A DNA stretch of 54,253 nt from Pseudomonas yamanorum (GTDB lineage: Bacteria > Pseudomonadota > Gammaproteobacteria > Pseudomonadales > Pseudomonadaceae): positions 1 to 54,253 of the forward strand of contig NZ_JACARE010000013.1 in the NCBI RefSeq assembly GCF_013386765.1, in the 5' to 3' direction. Positions 39,536 to 53,572 of this stretch are shown one piece after another. Position 1 is the stretch's first letter; the number at the start of each line of letters is the position of its first letter. Under the pieces are notes generated by a model. It did not search any database and had not been told where the DNA came from. It saw only the letters and a program-made list of their open reading frames with translations. The position numbers and the translations under genes are program-made.

Positions 39536-42500
39536 TTACAACCCCTCCAGCTCCGCCATCAAATCACTCAACCGATCCACCTTCTCCGCGCTGATCTCAT
39601 TCGCCGCCAGCCCGTCGATATACCCCGCCAACTCCTCCACCGTGCTGCACTCGAACATCGCCCGCAACGGCACATCCCGCTGCAGCGTCTTCTGCACCCG
39701 TGAAGCAATCTGCGTGGCCAGCAACGAATGCCCGCCCAGCTCAAAGAAGTTGTCCTGCACCCCGACCCGCTCGACCTTGAGCACTTCGGCCCAAATCCCG
39801 GCCAACGTCTGCTCCAGCTCATTACGCGGCGCCAGATAATCCTGGCTGTGCAACTGGCCGATCTCCAGTACCGGCAAGGCCTTGCGGTCCAGCTTGCCGT
39901 TGGCGTTCAGCGGCAAACGGTCGAGCCACAACCAATGCAGCGGCACCATGTACTCCGGCAACTCGGCCCGCAGGCGCTGCTTGATGCGATCAAGGCGCTC
40001 GCCCGGGTTGAGCTGCGCATCAGTCGCCACCAGATAACCCACCAGATGCTTGCCATTGACGCCCTCCTGCACCCCGACGGCCGCATCGCGAACTTCCGGT
40101 TGCTCATGCAGGCGCGCTTCGATTTCGCCCAGTTCGATCCGGTAACCACGAATCTTCACCTGATGGTCGATGCGACCGACATATTCCAACACCCCATCAC
40201 TGCGACGGCGGGCCAAATCCCCTGTTCGGTACAACCGGTCCGCACCAAATGGATTCGGCACAAACGCTTGCGCCGTGCGCACCGGGTCGCTGACATAACC
40301 ACGACCCACACCGGTCCCGGCCACGCACAACTCGCCGACGGCGCCTTGAGGCACCAGCTCCAGCGCGCCGTCCAGCAGGTACAACCGGTTGTTGTCGGTC
40401 GGCGTACCAATCGGCAGATAGGTGCTACGGGTTGACGCCAGGTCGACGCGGAAGAACGCCACGTCGTCCGAGCATTCCGCCGGGCCATAAGCGTTCACCA
40501 GGCCAATCTCCGGATAACGCAGCAACCACTGGTGCGCCAGCTCCGGTGGCATCGCTTCACCGGTCGGCAGCATCCAGCGCAAACCCTCCAGGCTGATGCG
40601 ATCCTGGGCGAGCATGCCCTGGATCAGCGACGGCACGCTTTCCAGTACGGTGATGCCCTGGGCCTGGACGTGAGCCAGCAAGCCTTGGGGATCATGGGCA
40701 AGGGTGTTCGGCACAATGTCCACCCGCGCCCCGAACAGTGGTGCGGCGAGGAATTGCCACACCGAGATATCGAAGCTTTGCGAGGCGGTCTGGGCGATGA
40801 CATCGTCCTGGCCCAGGTTCAGGTACGGCACCTTGCTCAACTGGTTATTCAGCATGCCGCGCTGTTCCACCATCACGCCCTTGGGCAAGCCGGTGGAACC
40901 CGAGGTGTAGATCACGTAGGCCAGGTTATCCGGCGCGCTGTAGATGCCCGGGTTCTGCTCTGACCCCACCAGCTCCTCCCACACCAGCAGCCTCGGTCGC
41001 GAGCCACAGGCAAACTCTTCCAGCAACACCTGCGCCTGCTCAAGGCACGCCTCGGTGCACACCAGTAACGGCGTACGGCTGAGGTCGATGATCCGGCTCA
41101 GGCGCTGGCCCGGCAGCCCCGGATCCAGCGGCAGGTAACCCGCACCGGCCTTGAAGCTGCCGATGATCATGCCCAGCAAATCCAGATTGCGCTCCGCCAG
41201 CAACGCCACCGGTTGATCCAGCCCGACACCGGCGGCAATCAGCGCATGGCCCAGACGGTTACTGTGCCGGTTCAGCTCGGCATAGCTCCATTGCTGATCC
41301 AGGCAACTGGCGGCAATCCGTTGTGGATGCCGTGCCACTTGCTCCTCGAACAGCTCGACGTAACTGCGTTCCAGCGGGTATTCATGCTCGCTCTGGTTAC
41401 AGACCTCCACCAGGAACTCACGCTCCTGTTCGCCAATCAGCGGCAAGTCGGCCATATCGCCGTGGAAGCCCTGCACCAATGCCAGCAGCAGGCGCTTGAA
41501 TTCGCCGAGCATGCCTTGCACGGTGGTTTCATCGAAATAACGCTGGTCGTAAGACAGGTGCAAGCCCAGGTCATCCCCCGGGTAGCACACGGCGGTCAGG
41601 GGGAAGTTGGTGTGGGTGCGCCCGGAATCCGAGGTGGCATTCAGGCTTTGCGCACGGTCCAGCACCGAGACTTCCACCGGGGCGTTTTCGAACACGAACA
41701 GGCTGTCGAACAGCGGCTGCCCCTTGGGCAGTTCGCTGTGCTCCTGGATGGTCACCAGCGGCAGGTATTCATACTCACGCAGTTGCATATTGCTGTCGAG
41801 CAGGCCGCTCAACCATTGGCGCACGCTGCACTTCTGGTCGTCCTCAGGCAGCTGCACCCGCAACGCGATGCTGTTGATAAACAGCCCGACGGTGCGCTGC
41901 ATCTCCGGCATTTCCACCGGGCGCCCGGCCACGGTGACGCCGAACAGCACGTCGCGATCACCACTCAGACGCCGCAGCACCAGGGCCCACGCCGCCTGGG
42001 CGAAGGTGTTCACCGTCAGTTGATGAGCCTGGGCCAACTCGCGCAATTGCGCACCGTCGCGCACATCCAGGCGGGTGTAGCAGTCCCCCACCACCATGCC
42101 GCCGCTGTGGCCGGCGTGTTCCCGCAGGAACGGCCGGTCGCTCGGGATCGGCGTGGTGCGTTCAAAGCCTTTCAGGTTCTGCTGCCACCACTGACGCGCC
42201 TCGGCCAGGTTCTGGCGTTGCAGCCAGGCGATGTAGTCGCGGTAACGCGGCGGCGTCGCCAGTTGCGCCTCGCGGCCTTCGCCGAGGGCCATGTAGATGT
42301 CGAAGAAATCGTTCATCAGCAGCGAGCGGCACCAGGCATCGATCAGGATGTGGTGGTTGCTCATCATGAACCAGTAGCGCGCCTCGCCCACGCGGATCAG
42401 CCGCAGGTGGAACGGCGCCTGGTTGAGCAGATCGAAGCCGGCTTCGCGCTCGCTTTTCAGCAGCGCTTGCAGACGCGGTTCCTGTTCACTTTCAGGGTCG

Positions 42501-45500
42501 ACGCTCCAGTCGAGGTATTCGATCGGCGTGCTGCCTGGCTTGTGGATAACCTGCAGCATGTCTTCACCGACGTTCCAGCAGAACGAGGCACGCAACGCTT
42601 CATGCCGAGCGATCACCGCCTGCCAGGCCTGGGCAAAACGCTCCGGGTCCAGGGCGCTGTTGATGCGGTAGCGGTCCTGCATGTAGTAGAGGCCGGTGCC
42701 CGGTTCCAGCAGGGTGTGCAGCAGCAAGCCTTCCTGCATCGGGGTCAGCGGGTACACGTCTTCGATGGCAGTGGCCGGCACCGGCAGTGCATCGAGTTGC
42801 CCTTGGGTCAGGTGCGCCAGCGGGAAGTCCGACGGCGTGAGGCCGCCGGCGTCTGGCTTGAGGCAATGCTCGATCAGGCTCTGCAATTCTGCCAGGTAAG
42901 CGTCCGCCAGTTCAGCGATGGTCTGGCTGTCGTGACGCTCGCGGCTGAAGGTCCAGCGCAGCACCAGTTCACCGCCATACACCTGGCTGTCGACGCTCAG
43001 CTCGTTGGGCAGCGGCGCGTCCGGGTCGTGGGCGGTGCCGGCAAACTCCTCCAGCGGGTGGAACAGCGCATCGGCACCAAAGCTCTGGTCGAACTGGCCA
43101 AGGTAGTTGAAGGTGATGCTGGCCGTCGGCAACGCGGCCATGGTCTGGCGGCACAGGTCGTCGGCCAGGTAGCGCAGCACGCCATAACCCAGGCCTTTGT
43201 GGGGCACGCCGCGCAGTTGCTCCTTGATCGCCTTGATCGAGGCGCCCTGCCCGGCGGCTTCTTCGATGTGCAGCGGGGTCAGGCGCAGCGGGTAGGCACT
43301 GGTGAACCAGCCGACGCTGCGGGTCAGGTCGATCTCGTCGAACAGGGTTTCGCGGCCGTGGCCTTCCAGCTGGATCAGGGCCGATTCATGGCCGCTCCAG
43401 CGGCACAACACACGGGCCAGTGCGGTCAGCAGCAAGTCGTTGACCTGGGTGCGGTAAGCGCTCGGCGCCTGCTGCAACAGCTGGCGGGTGCGCTCGGCAT
43501 CCAGGCGCACGCTGACGGTATCGGCGTCGCGATTGCGCAGTGAACCTTGCGGGCGATCCACCGGCAACTCAACGGCAGGGCCGGCCAACTGCTGCTGCCA
43601 CACGTCCAGTTCTTCACGCAGGGATTCGCTGCCGGCATAGGCCTGCAAGCGTGTCGCCCAGTCGCGCAAGGCGCTGGTCTTGGCCGGCAGGCTGACAGGT
43701 TGGCCGTCGCTCAACTGGCGGTACACGGTCTGCAAATCTTCCAGCAACACGCGCCAGGAAACGCCGTCCACCACCAGGTGATGGATCGCGATCAGCAGGC
43801 GACGCTGGCCTTGAGGACCGTCTACCAGCAGCGCACGCAACAGCGGGCCATGGGCAAGGTTGAGGCTGCGTTGGGTGTCGGTGAACAGCGCGTGGCACTG
43901 CTCCATGTCCGCCACCTGGGCTTGCAACAGCAGGCCGCCTTCCGGCACCGCCAGGTGTTCGGCGTGCCAATGGGCATCGCGCTGGGTGAAGCTCAGGCGC
44001 AAGGCGTCGTGGTGCTCCAGCACCGCCAGCAGGGCTTGCTCCAGGCGATGGGGTTCCAGGGGTTGAGCCGGTTCCAGCAGCAGTGCCTGGTTCCAGTGTT
44101 GACGCTCGGGAATGTCGGTGTCGAAGAACCAGTGCTGGATCGGGGTCAGCCCGGACGCGCCGGTCAACACGCCTTGTTCGGCGATGACCTGCTCGGTGCG
44201 GGTCGCCACGGCGGCCAGGGTCTGCACGGTCTGGTGCTGGAACAGATCACGCGGGCTGAAATGAATCCCCGCCTGACGCGCGCGGCTGACCACCTGGATC
44301 GACAGGATCGAGTCACCGCCCAGTTCGAAGAAGTTATCGTCGAGGCCCACCTGTTGCACGTTCAACACCGCACACCAGATCGCCGCCAGGGTTTGCTCCA
44401 GCTCGTTGCGCGGGGCCACGTACTGTTGACGGTTCGCCTCGGGGTCCGGCTGCGGCAAGGCGCGGCGGTCGAGTTTGCCGTTGGCGGTCAACGGCATGCT
44501 GTCGAGGACGATCAGGTGCGCGGGCACCATGTAGTCCGGCAGCTGCGCCTTCAGATGGGCCTTGAGTGACTCACGCAAGGCGCCGTGTTCTTCGTCGCTG
44601 ACCAGGTAGGCCACCAACTGTTTGCCACTCGGAGAATCCAGCGCCAGCACCACCGCTTCACGCACCGCTGCGTGTTCCAGCAGGCGGGTTTCAATTTCTC
44701 CCAGCTCGATACGGAACCCGCGAATCTTCACCTGATGGTCAATACGACCGAGGTATTCCACCAGGCCATCGGCCCGCTGGCGCACCAGGTCACCGGTGCG
44801 ATACAGGCGACCGCCATTCGTGGCAAACGGATCAGCCACAAACCGCTCCGCCGTCATGCCCGGGCGCTGGTGGTAACCCTGGGCCAGGCCGGCACCGCCG
44901 ACATACAACTCGCCGGTGGCGCCTTGCGGTACCAGGGCCAAATCCGCATCCAGAATGTATGCGACACGCGCGCCGATAATGCTGCCGATCGGCACGCTGC
45001 CGGCGCCCTCTTCCAGCGTGTCCGGAGCAAGACTGGCCAGCGGCATCACCACCGTTTCAGTCGGACCATAGGCGTTGAAAAACAGCGCTGGCTTGAACGC
45101 GGCGCGGATGCGCTGCAAGTGTTCGCCGGTCAAGGCTTCACCGCCGGTGATGCACATGCGCACCGGCAAGGTCTGGTTTTGCGTGGCCAGCCATTGCGCC
45201 AACTGACTGCCGTAGCTCGGGGTAAAGCCGAGGATATTGATGCGGTGCTGACGAATCAGCCCGCAGATTTCTTCCGCATCCCATTGGCCCTGGGCCCGCA
45301 ATACAACCTGCGCGCCACTGAGCAGCGGCACCAGCAGACGCTCGGTGGCGGCATCAAAGTTGATGGAATAGAAGTGCAGCTCGCAGTCATCCGGGCGCAT
45401 GCCGAAGCGCTCGATCACCGCCTGGCAATGCATGGCGATTTCACCGTGGGACACCACCACGCCCTTGGGCTTGCCGGTGGAGCCGGAGGTGTAGATCAGG

Positions 45501-48500
45501 TACGCCTGGTGTTGCGGCAGGCTGATGAAAGGCAGCTCGCCGGCCGAATAGCTGGCCAATGTCGGCAGGTCATCTTCCAGGCACCAGCGGCCGACGCTGG
45601 CGGGCAACTCGCCCAGCGCGTCGAACATCGCGGCGTCGCTGAGCAGCAGGCCGATGCCGCTGTCTTCGATCATGTAGTGCAGGCGGTCCAGCGGGTATTC
45701 CGGGTCCAGCGGCACATAGGCGCCGCCGGCCTTGAGGATCGCCAGCAGGCCGACGACCATCTCCAGCGAACGCGGCAGCGCCAGGCCAACCCGCACCTGC
45801 GGGCCTACGCCACGTTCGCGCAGCATCCAGGCCAGGCGATTGGCGCGGCTGTCGAGTTCGCTGTAGCTCAGGGTCTGCCCGGCAAAGGTCAACGCCGGGG
45901 CGTCGGGACGGGCCAGGGCCTGCTCGCTGAACAGGTGATGGATGCACTGGTCGAGGCGATGTTCGCCGGCTTCAATGCCGAGGCTGTCTTGCAGCGAACG
46001 CTGTTCGGCCGCCTCCAGCAACGGCAACTCGCTCAGGCGCTGGTGCGGATCGGCGAGCAAGGCTTCCAGCAGGTTTTTCCAGTGCGTGGCCATGCGGGCA
46101 ATACGCGGCTCGTCGAACAGGTCGGTGCTGTAGGTCAGGCAGCAACCCAGGCGATGGTCGAGGTCGGTGACTTCCAGGTTGAGGTCGAACTTGGTGGCGC
46201 GGGCATCGTTGGCCAAGTACTCGACAGTCATCCCGGCCAGCGTGCGGCTTTGCTGGAACTCCCAGCGCTGCACGTTGCACATCACCTGGAACAGCGGGTT
46301 GTACGCCGCGCTGCGGGGTGGTTGCAGGGCTTCCACCAGGTGGTCGAACGGCAGGTCCTGGTGAGACTGACCTTCGATCACCGTGTGACGCACCTGCTCG
46401 AACAATTCCCCGACGCTCATTTGCCCGTTGAGCTGGCAACGCAGCACCTGGGTGTTGAGGAACGCGCCGATCAGCCCTTCGCTTTCCGGGCGAATGCGGT
46501 TGGCCACCGGCGCCCCGATACGCAGGTCGGTCTGGCCGCTGTAGCGGTAGAGCAACACGGCCAGTGTGGCGGTCATGGTCATGAACAAGGTCAAACCACG
46601 CTCGGCGTTGAAGGCACGCACGCGGGCGGCCAGGTCATCGCTCAAATCGAAACGGTACAGCTCGCCCTGGTGACTTTGCACCGGTGGGCGCGGACGGTCG
46701 CCCGGCAGTTCCAGCAGTGGATGCTCGGTGCCCAGTTGCGCGGTCCAGTAATCCAGCTGGCGCTGACGCTCGCCGGATTCCAGCCACTGCCGTTGCCACA
46801 CGCTGTAGTCCAGGTATTGCACCGGCAGCGGCGCCAGCGGCGATTCGCGGTCGTCGATAAAGGCTTCGTACAGCGCGCTGAGTTCACGGGCAAAGATGTC
46901 CATGGCCCAGCCTTCGGTGACGATATGGTGCAGGGTCAGCACCAGGTAATGTTCCTGCTCACCGGCCTTGACCAGGCAGGCACGCAGCAGCGGGCCGGTT
47001 TCCAGGTTGAACGGTGTATGAGCCTCATGGTCGGCCAGTTGCTGCACACGCTGTTGGCGCTCGGCTTGATTGAACGCCGAGAAGTCCTGCCAATCCATGC
47101 GCACGCCGGTTTGCGCCGCGACCTTTTGCTGCGCCACGCCGTTGATGCTCGGGAAGGTGGTGCGCAGGGTTTCGTGACGCATGATCAAGGCCTGCAACGC
47201 CGCCTCGAAACGCCCCACGTCCAGCACCCCGCGCAGCCGCGCCATGCCGCCGACGTTATACGCCGGGCTGTCCGGTTCCATCTGCCAGAGGAACCACATG
47301 CGCTGCTGGGAATAGGACAGCGGCACCGGTTGGCTGCGGTCGACCTTGCCGATGGCCAGTTGCTGGTTGCGTTGGCCCGAGGCCTGGATCAGGCGGACCT
47401 GCTCGGCGAAAGCCCCCAACTCGCTGGCTTCGAACAGCGTGCGCAACGGCAGCTCGACGTCGCAGGCCTGGCGGGTGCGGGAGATGATTTGCGTGGCCAG
47501 CAACGAATGGCCGCCGAGGGCGAAGAAGTCATCCCGCAGGCCGATGCGTGGCAGGGCCAGCACTTCGCGCCAGATCCCGGCGATTTGCTGTTGCAGCGCT
47601 GTTTCGGGTTCGACGTGTTCACGCACTTGCCACACCGGTTCCGGCAAGGCACGGCGGTCGAGTTTGCCGCTGGGACTCAGGGGCATTGAGTCCAGGCGCA
47701 TCAACTGCGCCGGCACCATGTACTCCGGCAGCTCGGCGGCCAGGGCGGTTTTTACGTCCTGTTCATCCAGCGGCTCGTTGGCGGTGTAGTAACCGATCAA
47801 CTGAGCACCGGCAGCGGTTTCGCGCACCAGCACCACCGCTTGGGCGATGCCGTCGAGGGCCAATAGACGCGCTTCGATTTCTTCCGGTTCGACACGGAAG
47901 CCACGCAGTTTGACCTGCTGGTCCAGGCGACCAAGGTATTCCAGCACACCGTCGGCACTCCAGCGCACGCGGTCACCGGTGCGATACAGACGTGCGCCCG
48001 CCTCGCCCAACGGGTCGGCGACGAATCGTTCAGCGGTCAGCCCCGCACGCCCAAGGTAACCGCGAGCCAGGCCGATGCCACCAATGCACAACTCACCCGG
48101 CACACCTGCGGGCAGCGGATTGAACTGATCATCCAGCACGCGGCAGATCACGTTGCCCAGTGGCCGGCCAATCGGCGAGCGCTCGCCGTCTTGGGCCTGG
48201 CAATGCCAGTGCGTCACGTTGATCGCGGTTTCGGTGGGGCCATATCGGTTGTGCAACTGCACCGCCGGCAACTGCGCCAGCACCCGGTTGCGCAACTCGG
48301 CAGGCAATGCTTCACCGCCGGAGAACAGGCGTCGCAGGCTGGTGCATTCGGCGGCCAACGGTTCATCGACAAACAGCTGCAACAGCGGCGGCACAAAGTG
48401 CAGCGTGGTCACGCCGTGTTCCTGCACCAACTGGGCGATGCGATGCGGGTCGCGGTGCTCACCCGGCCCGGCCAGTACCAGCCGGCAACCGGTGATCAAC

Positions 48501-51500
48501 GGCCAGAAGCATTCCCACACCGACACGTCGAAACTGATGGGTGCCTTTTGCATCAGCACATCGGTTTCATCCAGTGGGTAGGTGGCTTGCATCCACTGCA
48601 AACGCTCGGCCAGGGCAGCATGGGTATTGCCCACGCCCTTGGGCTGGCCGGTGGAACCGGAGGTGTAGATCACATAGGCAAGGTTGTCGCCGTTCAGGTG
48701 CAGGCCCGGCGCGTGGGTCGGCCAGCTTTCCAGCTTGAGGCTGTCCATGGCGATGACGCACACGCCTTCAGCCGTGGGCAGTTGCTCCAGCAGCGAGGTC
48801 TGGGTCAGCAGCAGTTGCACGCCGCTGTCCTTGAGCATGTAGGCCAGGCGTTCGGCCGGGTAATCCGGGTCCAGGGGCACGTAGGCGCCGCCGGCCTTGA
48901 TGATCGCCAGCAGGCCGATCAGCAGTTGCGGCGAACGCTCGGCGGCGATGGCCACGCACACGTCCGGGCCGACGCCTTTGTCCCGCAGGTAATGGGCCAG
49001 GCGGTTGGCCTGGGTGTGCAGTTGGGCGAAGCTCAGGCTCGCGTCCTGCCACACCAGCGCCGTGCGTTCCGAGACCTGTTGGTTGAGTTGTTCCGGCAGC
49101 CACTGCTGCGCCGCCGCGCAAGGTGCTGCGCTCCACTGGTGTTGCTGGGAGTGCTCGTCGGCGTGCAGCAGTTTCAAGTCGCCGATGGCCTGCTGCGGTT
49201 GCTCGCACGCGGCTTGCAGCAGGTTGATGAAGTGCTCCGCCAGACGCTCGATAGTCGCGGCGTCGAACAGTTCGTCGGCGTAGTCGAAGGACAGGCTCAG
49301 GCGCCCGTTACGGTCTTCTTCGCTGTGCAGTTGCAGGTCGAACTTGGCTTCGCGGCTGTGCCACGCCAGCTCGTCGGCCAACAGGCCCGGCAGGCGGCGC
49401 AAGGCGCCGAGGTCGCGTTGCTGGTGGTTGAACATCACCTGGAACAGGCCTTGCTCGCGGGCTTGGGGGAAGGCTTCCAGCAGTTGTTCGAAAGGCAAAT
49501 CCTGATGCGCCTGGGCGCCCAGCGCCGCGGTTCGCGTCGCCGCCAGCAACTCGGCGAAGGGCAGGCGCGCGTCCAGTTCGGCACGCAGCACGAGGGTGTT
49601 GATAAAGAACCCGATCAGGCCCTGGGTTTCCTGGCGCGGACGGTTGGCGCTGGGTATGCCGATGCGGATATCGCGCTGGCCGCTGTAGCGATGGAGCAGA
49701 CTCTGGAACGCCGCGAGCAACAGCATGAACGGAGTGGATTCGTGGGCCTGGGCGGTCTTGCGAATGGCTTCGCCGAGGCTCGCGCTCAAACGCACACTGT
49801 GACGTGAAGCACTGCGCACATGTTGAGCCGAACGCGGATGATCGGTGGCCAGGCTCAGGGTCGGGTGTTCGTCGCCCAGTTGTTGTTTCCAGTACGCCAG
49901 TTGCCGCTGACCCTCGCCTTCGGCCAGCCATTGGCGCTGCCAACTGCCGTAGTCGGCGTATTGCAGGGCCAGGGCTGGCAGCTCAAGGGTCTGGCCCAGG
50001 TAGGCAGCGGCGTACAGGCGGGCAAACTCATCGATCAATACGCTGAGGGACCAACCGTCCGCGATGATGTGGTGCAGCGTCACCAGCAACTGGTGGTCTT
50101 CGTCATCCAGGCGTACCAGCGTGACCCACAGCAGCGGGCCTTTCTCCAAATCGAGCTGGGTGCGGCCTTCGTCTTCGCGGATCTGGTTTGCGCGGGTTTC
50201 GCGCTCGGCGGCCGGCAGGTCGCTGAGGTCGATAACTTGCAGGTCGAAATCCACCTTGGCATCGACCCGCTGAAAGCCTTGGCCATCGCGCTCAAAGAAG
50301 CGCGTACGCAGGGCTTCGTGACGCTGGATCAGTTGCTGGAAGCTTGAGCGCACCGCGTCTTCGTCCAGCTCGCCACGCAAACGCAGGCCGCCGGGAATGG
50401 TGTAGGCACTGCTTTGCGGGTCGAGTTGCCAGGTGATCCACAGGCGGTTTTGCGCCAGGGATTGCGGCAGGTCTTCCTGGCGCGACAGGGCCTGGATCGC
50501 GCCTTGGGCGACACCGCCGTCCTGTTGCAATTGCGCGACGCCGGCGGCGAAGGCGGCCAGGGTTGGCGCTTCGAACAACAGCCGCAGGTTCAGCTCCAGG
50601 CCAAGGGTTTCCCGCAGCCGGGCGACCACCTGGGTGGCGCTGATGGAGTTGCCCCCCAGCAGGAAAAAGTGATCGTCGGCGGCGACTTGCGTCACCTGCA
50701 ATTGCTCGCACCAGATCGCGGCAATTTGGCTCTGCAACTCGGACTCCAGCGCCGCATCAGCGGCCTGGGCCGGCACGCCGGGGAACTGCGCATAACTGTC
50801 GAGACTGCCATCCGCCAGGCGCGTGCGGCAGGCCGAACGCTGCACCTTGCCACTGGAGGTTTTCGGCAAGCCACCGGGATTGAGCAACACCACCACGCTC
50901 GGGGCTTCCTGGCAGGCCTCGGCCACCGCTTGGCGAATCGCCTTGATCAGCGCTTCGGGTGGCAGGATTTTCTGCACGCTACGGCTGATTTCCGCGGCGA
51001 TGCCGATGCCTTCCTGGCCGTTGTCATTCACCGCAAACGCCGCGACCCGGCCCTTGCGCACCACTTCCACTTCGCGTTCGATGGCTTGCTCGATGTCCTG
51101 GGGATACAGGTTGTGGCCCCGCACGATCAGCAGGTCTTTGAGGCGGCCGGTGATGAACACTTCACCGTCGCGCATAAAGCCCAGGTCGCCGGTTCGCAAC
51201 CAGGTGCGTCCTGCGTGCTGGACGAAGGTCTTGGCGGTGGCCTCAGGGTTGCGCCAGTAACCGTGGGCGATGCTCGGGCCGGTGGCCCAGAGTTCACCGA
51301 CGGCATTGTCGGGGAGCGTCGCCAGGGTGGCGGGGTCGGCAATCAGCACCGCGTGTTCAGGCTGGCTGGTACCGCAACTCATGATCGCCGCGCCCTGCCC
51401 CGGCTCGGCGCGATTGGCGGCCAGGGCCTGTTCGTCGAGACGCAGGGCCGGGATACCCTGGCCACGAGTGCCGCCGGCAACGAACAGGGTGGCTTCGGCC

Positions 51501-52471
51501 AGGCCGTAGGACGCGAAGAAATTGTTCGGGGTAAAACCGCAGGTGGCGAACTTCTCGGCGAAACGCTCGAGGGTGTCGAGGCGGATCGGCTCGGAGCCGG
51601 AATACGCCACGCGCCATTTGCTCAAGTCCAGGCGCTCCAGCGCCGAATCACTGACCCGTTCGCTGCACAGCCGATAGGCGAAGTCCGGCCCGCCGCTGAT
51701 GGTGCCGCCGTATTCGCTGATCGCTTCCAGCCAGCGCAGTGGCCGGCCGAGGAAGTACGCCGGCGACATCAACACGCACGGCACGCCGCTGAAGATTGGC
51801 TGCAGCAGGCCGCCGATCAGGCCCATGTCGTGGTACAGCGGCAGCCAGCTGACGATCACGTCGTCGGGGTTCAGGTCGATGCCAAAGCCCCGGCGGATCA
51901 GCAATTCGTTGGCCACCAGGTTGCCGTGGGTGACTTGCACGCCCTTGGGCAACGCGGTGGAACCGGAGGTGTATTGCAGGAAGGCGATGTCATCGTCTTG
52001 CAAGTTCGGTGCGACCCAATTGCCCGCGATTTCGGGGCTGAGGCTGTCGACGCACAGCAACTGCGGCGCGCCTTCGAGTTGCAGCAGCGCATCACCGAGG
52101 CTGGTGGTGGTCAGCAGCACGCTTGGCTCGGCGTCCGCGATGATCGACAGCAGCCGCTCCTGATGATGACGGCGAGTGGACTCCGGCGGGTACGCCGGCA
52201 CCGCGATCACCCCGGCGTACAGGCAACCAAAAAACGCCGCGACGTAGTCCGGCCCGCTGGGGAACAACAGCACCGCACGGTCACCCAACCCGGCATTGGC
52301 CTGCAAAGCGGCGGCGATGGTGCGGGCACGCAGGTCGAGGTCGCGGTAACTGAGGACAGCGCCCTGCTCGGCCGTCTCGGCGAGGAAGCGCAACGCCAGT
52401 TGATCCGGGGTTTGCGCGGCGCGGCGTTGAAGGGACTGAACCAGGGTGCGGGGAAGTTCGAAGGCGTCCAT
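39536..52471 (-). CDS. pvdL: PvdL, pyoverdine chromophore peptide synthetase
   Basis: The 4311-residue synthetase starts at the ATG at 52471 ([14 protein letters not shown]); 48 further in-frame codons upstream overlap pvdG and are rejected. Domain order with marker positions: acyl-CoA ligase ([14 protein letters not shown], about 170), T (GGNS, about 607), C (HHIIADGW, about 803), A (about 1270), T (GGHS, about 1654), C (HHIVTEGW, about 1851), A (about 2329), T (GGDS, about 2719), E ([10 protein letters not shown], about 2900), C (NHHILIDAW, about 3375), A (about 3858), T (GGHS, about 4246). There is no thioesterase. Known PvdL attaches a fatty acid and then joins Glu, D-Tyr (hence the E domain) and Dab; the domain set fits exactly. 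PvdH supplies Dab. All core motifs look intact. Confidence 0.97.
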   Translation of the reverse strand: MDAFELPRTLVQSLQRRAAQTPDQLALRFLAETAEQGAVLSYRDLDLRARTIAAALQANAGLGDRAVLLFPSGPDYVAAFFGCLYAGVIAVPAYPPESTRRHHQERLLSIIADAEPSVLLTTTSLGDALLQLEGAPQLLCVDSLSPEIAGNWVAPNLQDDDIAFLQYTSGSTALPKGVQVTHGNLVANELLIRRGFGIDLNPDDVIVSWLPLYHDMGLIGGLLQPIFSGVPCVLMSPAYFLGRPLRWLEAISEYGGTISGGPDFAYRLCSERVSDSALERLDLSKWRVAYSGSEPIRLDTLERFAEKFATCGFTPNNFFASYGLAEATLFVAGGTRGQGIPALRLDEQALAANRAEPGQGAAIMSCGTSQPEHAVLIADPATLATLPDNAVGELWATGPSIAHGYWRNPEATAKTFVQHAGRTWLRTGDLGFMRDGEVFITGRLKDLLIVRGHNLYPQDIEQAIEREVEVVRKGRVAAFAVNDNGQEGIGIAAEISRSVQKILPPEALIKAIRQAVAEACQEAPSVVVLLNPGGLPKTSSGKVQRSACRTRLADGSLDSYAQFPGVPAQAADAALESELQSQIAAIWCEQLQVTQVAADDHFFLLGGNSISATQVVARLRETLGLELNLRLLFEAPTLAAFAAGVAQLQQDGGVAQGAIQALSRQEDLPQSLAQNRLWITWQLDPQSSAYTIPGGLRLRGELDEDAVRSSFQQLIQRHEALRTRFFERDGQGFQRVDAKVDFDLQVIDLSDLPAAERETRANQIREDEGRTQLDLEKGPLLWVTLVRLDDEDHQLLVTLHHIIADGWSLSVLIDEFARLYAAAYLGQTLELPALALQYADYGSWQRQWLAEGEGQRQLAYWKQQLGDEHPTLSLATDHPRSAQHVRSASRHSVRLSASLGEAIRKTAQAHESTPFMLLLAAFQSLLHRYSGQRDIRIGIPSANRPRQETQGLIGFFINTLVLRAELDARLPFAELLAATRTAALGAQAHQDLPFEQLLEAFPQAREQGLFQVMFNHQQRDLGALRRLPGLLADELAWHSREAKFDLQLHSEEDRNGRLSLSFDYADELFDAATIERLAEHFINLLQAACEQPQQAIGDLKLLHADEHSQQHQWSAAPCAAAQQWLPEQLNQQVSERTALVWQDASLSFAQLHTQANRLAHYLRDKGVGPDVCVAIAAERSPQLLIGLLAIIKAGGAYVPLDPDYPAERLAYMLKDSGVQLLLTQTSLLEQLPTAEGVCVIAMDSLKLESWPTHAPGLHLNGDNLAYVIYTSGSTGQPKGVGNTHAALAERLQWMQATYPLDETDVLMQKAPISFDVSVWECFWPLITGCRLVLAGPGEHRDPHRIAQLVQEHGVTTLHFVPPLLQLFVDEPLAAECTSLRRLFSGGEALPAELRNRVLAQLPAVQLHNRYGPTETAINVTHWHCQAQDGERSPIGRPLGNVICRVLDDQFNPLPAGVPGELCIGGIGLARGYLGRAGLTAERFVADPLGEAGARLYRTGDRVRWSADGVLEYLGRLDQQVKLRGFRVEPEEIEARLLALDGIAQAVVLVRETAAGAQLIGYYTANEPLDEQDVKTALAAELPEYMVPAQLMRLDSMPLSPSGKLDRRALPEPVWQVREHVEPETALQQQIAGIWREVLALPRIGLRDDFFALGGHSLLATQIISRTRQACDVELPLRTLFEASELGAFAEQVRLIQASGQRNQQLAIGKVDRSQPVPLSYSQQRMWFLWQMEPDSPAYNVGGMARLRGVLDVGRFEAALQALIMRHETLRTTFPSINGVAQQKVAAQTGVRMDWQDFSAFNQAERQQRVQQLADHEAHTPFNLETGPLLRACLVKAGEQEHYLVLTLHHIVTEGWAMDIFARELSALYEAFIDDRESPLAPLPVQYLDYSVWQRQWLESGERQRQLDYWTAQLGTEHPLLELPGDRPRPPVQSHQGELYRFDLSDDLAARVRAFNAERGLTLFMTMTATLAVLLYRYSGQTDLRIGAPVANRIRPESEGLIGAFLNTQVLRCQLNGQMSVGELFEQVRHTVIEGQSHQDLPFDHLVEALQPPRSAAYNPLFQVMCNVQRWEFQQSRTLAGMTVEYLANDARATKFDLNLEVTDLDHRLGCCLTYSTDLFDEPRIARMATHWKNLLEALLADPHQRLSELPLLEAAEQRSLQDSLGIEAGEHRLDQCIHHLFSEQALARPDAPALTFAGQTLSYSELDSRANRLAWMLRERGVGPQVRVGLALPRSLEMVVGLLAILKAGGAYVPLDPEYPLDRLHYMIEDSGIGLLLSDAAMFDALGELPASVGRWCLEDDLPTLASYSAGELPFISLPQHQAYLIYTSGSTGKPKGVVVSHGEIAMHCQAVIERFGMRPDDCELHFYSINFDAATERLLVPLLSGAQVVLRAQGQWDAEEICGLIRQHRINILGFTPSYGSQLAQWLATQNQTLPVRMCITGGEALTGEHLQRIRAAFKPALFFNAYGPTETVVMPLASLAPDTLEEGAGSVPIGSIIGARVAYILDADLALVPQGATGELYVGGAGLAQGYHQRPGMTAERFVADPFATNGGRLYRTGDLVRQRADGLVEYLGRIDHQVKIRGFRIELGEIETRLLEHAAVREAVVLALDSPSGKQLVAYLVSDEEHGALRESLKAHLKAQLPDYMVPAHLIVLDSMPLTANGKLDRRALPQPDPEANRQQYVAPRNELEQTLAAIWCAVLNVQQVGLDDNFFELGGDSILSIQVVSRARQAGIHFSPRDLFQHQTVQTLAAVATRTEQVIAEQGVLTGASGLTPIQHWFFDTDIPERQHWNQALLLEPAQPLEPHRLEQALLAVLEHHDALRLSFTQRDAHWHAEHLAVPEGGLLLQAQVADMEQCHALFTDTQRSLNLAHGPLLRALLVDGPQGQRRLLIAIHHLVVDGVSWRVLLEDLQTVYRQLSDGQPVSLPAKTSALRDWATRLQAYAGSESLREELDVWQQQLAGPAVELPVDRPQGSLRNRDADTVSVRLDAERTRQLLQQAPSAYRTQVNDLLLTALARVLCRWSGHESALIQLEGHGRETLFDEIDLTRSVGWFTSAYPLRLTPLHIEEAAGQGASIKAIKEQLRGVPHKGLGYGVLRYLADDLCRQTMAALPTASITFNYLGQFDQSFGADALFHPLEEFAGTAHDPDAPLPNELSVDSQVYGGELVLRWTFSRERHDSQTIAELADAYLAELQSLIEHCLKPDAGGLTPSDFPLAHLTQGQLDALPVPATAIEDVYPLTPMQEGLLLHTLLEPGTGLYYMQDRYRINSALDPERFAQAWQAVIARHEALRASFCWNVGEDMLQVIHKPGSTPIEYLDWSVDPESEQEPRLQALLKSEREAGFDLLNQAPFHLRLIRVGEARYWFMMSNHHILIDAWCRSLLMNDFFDIYMALGEGREAQLATPPRYRDYIAWLQRQNLAEARQWWQQNLKGFERTTPIPSDRPFLREHAGHSGGMVVGDCYTRLDVRDGAQLRELAQAHQLTVNTFAQAAWALVLRRLSGDRDVLFGVTVAGRPVEMPEMQRTVGLFINSIALRVQLPEDDQKCSVRQWLSGLLDSNMQLREYEYLPLVTIQEHSELPKGQPLFDSLFVFENAPVEVSVLDRAQSLNATSDSGRTHTNFPLTAVCYPGDDLGLHLSYDQRYFDETTVQGMLGEFKRLLLALVQGFHGDMADLPLIGEQEREFLVEVCNQSEHEYPLERSYVELFEEQVARHPQRIAASCLDQQWSYAELNRHSNRLGHALIAAGVGLDQPVALLAERNLDLLGMIIGSFKAGAGYLPLDPGLPGQRLSRIIDLSRTPLLVCTEACLEQAQVLLEEFACGSRPRLLVWEELVGSEQNPGIYSAPDNLAYVIYTSGSTGLPKGVMVEQRGMLNNQLSKVPYLNLGQDDVIAQTASQSFDISVWQFLAAPLFGARVDIVPNTLAHDPQGLLAHVQAQGITVLESVPSLIQGMLAQDRISLEGLRWMLPTGEAMPPELAHQWLLRYPEIGLVNAYGPAECSDDVAFFRVDLASTRSTYLPIGTPTDNNRLYLLDGALELVPQGAVGELCVAGTGVGRGYVSDPVRTAQAFVPNPFGADRLYRTGDLARRRSDGVLEYVGRIDHQVKIRGYRIELGEIEARLHEQPEVRDAAVGVQEGVNGKHLVGYLVATDAQLNPGERLDRIKQRLRAELPEYMVPLHWLWLDRLPLNANGKLDRKALPVLEIGQLHSQDYLAPRNELEQTLAGIWAEVLKVERVGVQDNFFELGGHSLLATQIASRVQKTLQRDVPLRAMFECSTVEELAGYIDGLAANEISAEKVDRLSDLMAELEGL

Positions 52472-52535
52472 CGTGGGGTTCCTGCCTGAAATCGGCTTAC
52501 TGGGAAATCGGGGAATGTGTGGCCAGGGGGCTTGT

Positions 52536-53294
52536 TCAGCCGGCTGCCCGGGCCATCTGCCGCGCGGCGTCATTGCGCCAGCGGGCCAGGTGTTCGTCGG
52601 CGTAACGCCGCACACAGCGCAGTACAGAACTCTCGTGCTGCACCAGGAAGAAGTGGTGACCGTCGAACATGTCGAGGGAAAAACCGCTGGCGGTGTCTTG
52701 CTGCCAGTCCAGCAATTGATCGGCGGTCACTGTGTCTTGCTTGCCGCCGAATACATGGATGGGCAGCCTCAGCGGCTCGCGCTCGCCATACTCGAAACTG
52801 CCGCACAGGAGGAAGTCAGCCCGCAGGATCGGCAGCATCAACTGCATCAGCTCGGCGTTAGCCAATACGTCCTCGCCGGTGCCCTTGAGTTCACGCAGGC
52901 GGGCGATCAGTTGCTCGTCGTTTTTCTCGATGGCGTATTCGCTGACATCGCGGCAGGCCGGGCCGGCGGTGCCGGACGCGAACAACGCCAGTGGCTGCGG
53001 TACACCCCGCTCACGCAGGGCATGGGCCAGTTCGAACGCCAGCAGGCCGCCGAGGCTGTGGCCAAACAAAGCGTAAGGGCCGTCCAGCTCGGCGCTGATC
53101 TCATCGGCCAGTTGCCCGGCCAGGGCCTTGATGTCGCGCTGCAGCGGCTCGTCCATGCGCATGCCGCGCCCCGGCAACTCCAGCGGGCGCACCTGCAACC
53201 ACTCGGGAAGCGCCCGCCGCCAGCGGCTGTAGACCATGGCGCTGGCACCGGAATAAGGCAGGCAAAACAGGCGTAATCGAAGCGGCGTGTTCAT
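52536..53294 (-). CDS. pvdG: PvdG, type II thioesterase of pyoverdine synthesis
   Basis: The 252-residue alpha/beta hydrolase has the nucleophile Ser80 in [14 protein letters not shown], an early [16 protein letters not shown] oxyanion block and the catalytic His near residue 230 ([11 protein letters not shown]). This is the GrsT-like external thioesterase that clears wrongly loaded T domains of synthetases. It is 64 bp before pvdL and shares its promoter. It is divergent from pvdS. Confidence 0.93.
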   Translation of the reverse strand: MNTPLRLRLFCLPYSGASAMVYSRWRRALPEWLQVRPLELPGRGMRMDEPLQRDIKALAGQLADEISAELDGPYALFGHSLGGLLAFELAHALRERGVPQPLALFASGTAGPACRDVSEYAIEKNDEQLIARLRELKGTGEDVLANAELMQLMLPILRADFLLCGSFEYGEREPLRLPIHVFGGKQDTVTADQLLDWQQDTASGFSLDMFDGHHFFLVQHESSVLRCVRRYADEHLARWRNDAARQMARAAG

Positions 53295-53390
53295 TTCAGA
53301 CCACCCCGACCCACACGATAAAAACCCATTTTGTACTCCTCCAGGCGCTGATCCTTGGCCGGTTTGTTAACTGGCCTTTCACCCATGAGA

Positions 53391-53414
53391 ACGGATGGCA
53401 CCTGGAAATAATTA
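53391..53414 (-). promoter_or_regulatory. PvdS iron-starvation box variant of pvdG-pvdL
   Basis: On the - strand TAATT (53414-53410), 16 bp, CGT (53393-53391) differs from TAAAT-N16-CGT at one base. The leader would be about 85 nt before the pvdG ATG. Confidence 0.6.
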
Positions 53415-53472
53415 GTCAGCGAGACGCGGTTCACACCTCTCGATAAAGCATAAGATTAGTTCGTCTTCTCAT

Positions 53473-53501
53473 TTGACAATCATTATCATTAAGCATAATT
53501 T
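53473..53501 (+). promoter_or_regulatory. pvdS sigma-70 promoter overlapped by a Fur box
   Basis: TTGACA (53473-53478), 17 bp, TAATTT (53496-53501) is a near-consensus sigma-70 promoter. The spacer and -35 carry GACAATCATTATCATTA (from 53475), which is close to the Fur consensus built from GATAAT hexamers. Fe-Fur would block polymerase, so pvdS is made only under iron limitation. Confidence 0.88.
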
Positions 53502-53572
53502 GTTGCCCGATGTGTAGGAGGCCTCAGCAAGGACGCCCTCCCCCAACCTTCTCTTGCAACTAGGTGATTTCC

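Noticed and set aside
41213..52489. Very long + strand open frames (776, 1034, 538 and 691 codons) opposite pvdL
   Set aside because: They follow from codon bias in the GC-rich synthetase gene; translations are rich in Gln, Arg, His and Ala without domains, and pvdL motifs are intact on the other strand.
52472..52615. 48-codon N-terminal extension of PvdL
   Set aside because: It overlaps pvdG by 80 bp and adds residues not typical of PvdL, which begins at MDAFELP after AGGAA.
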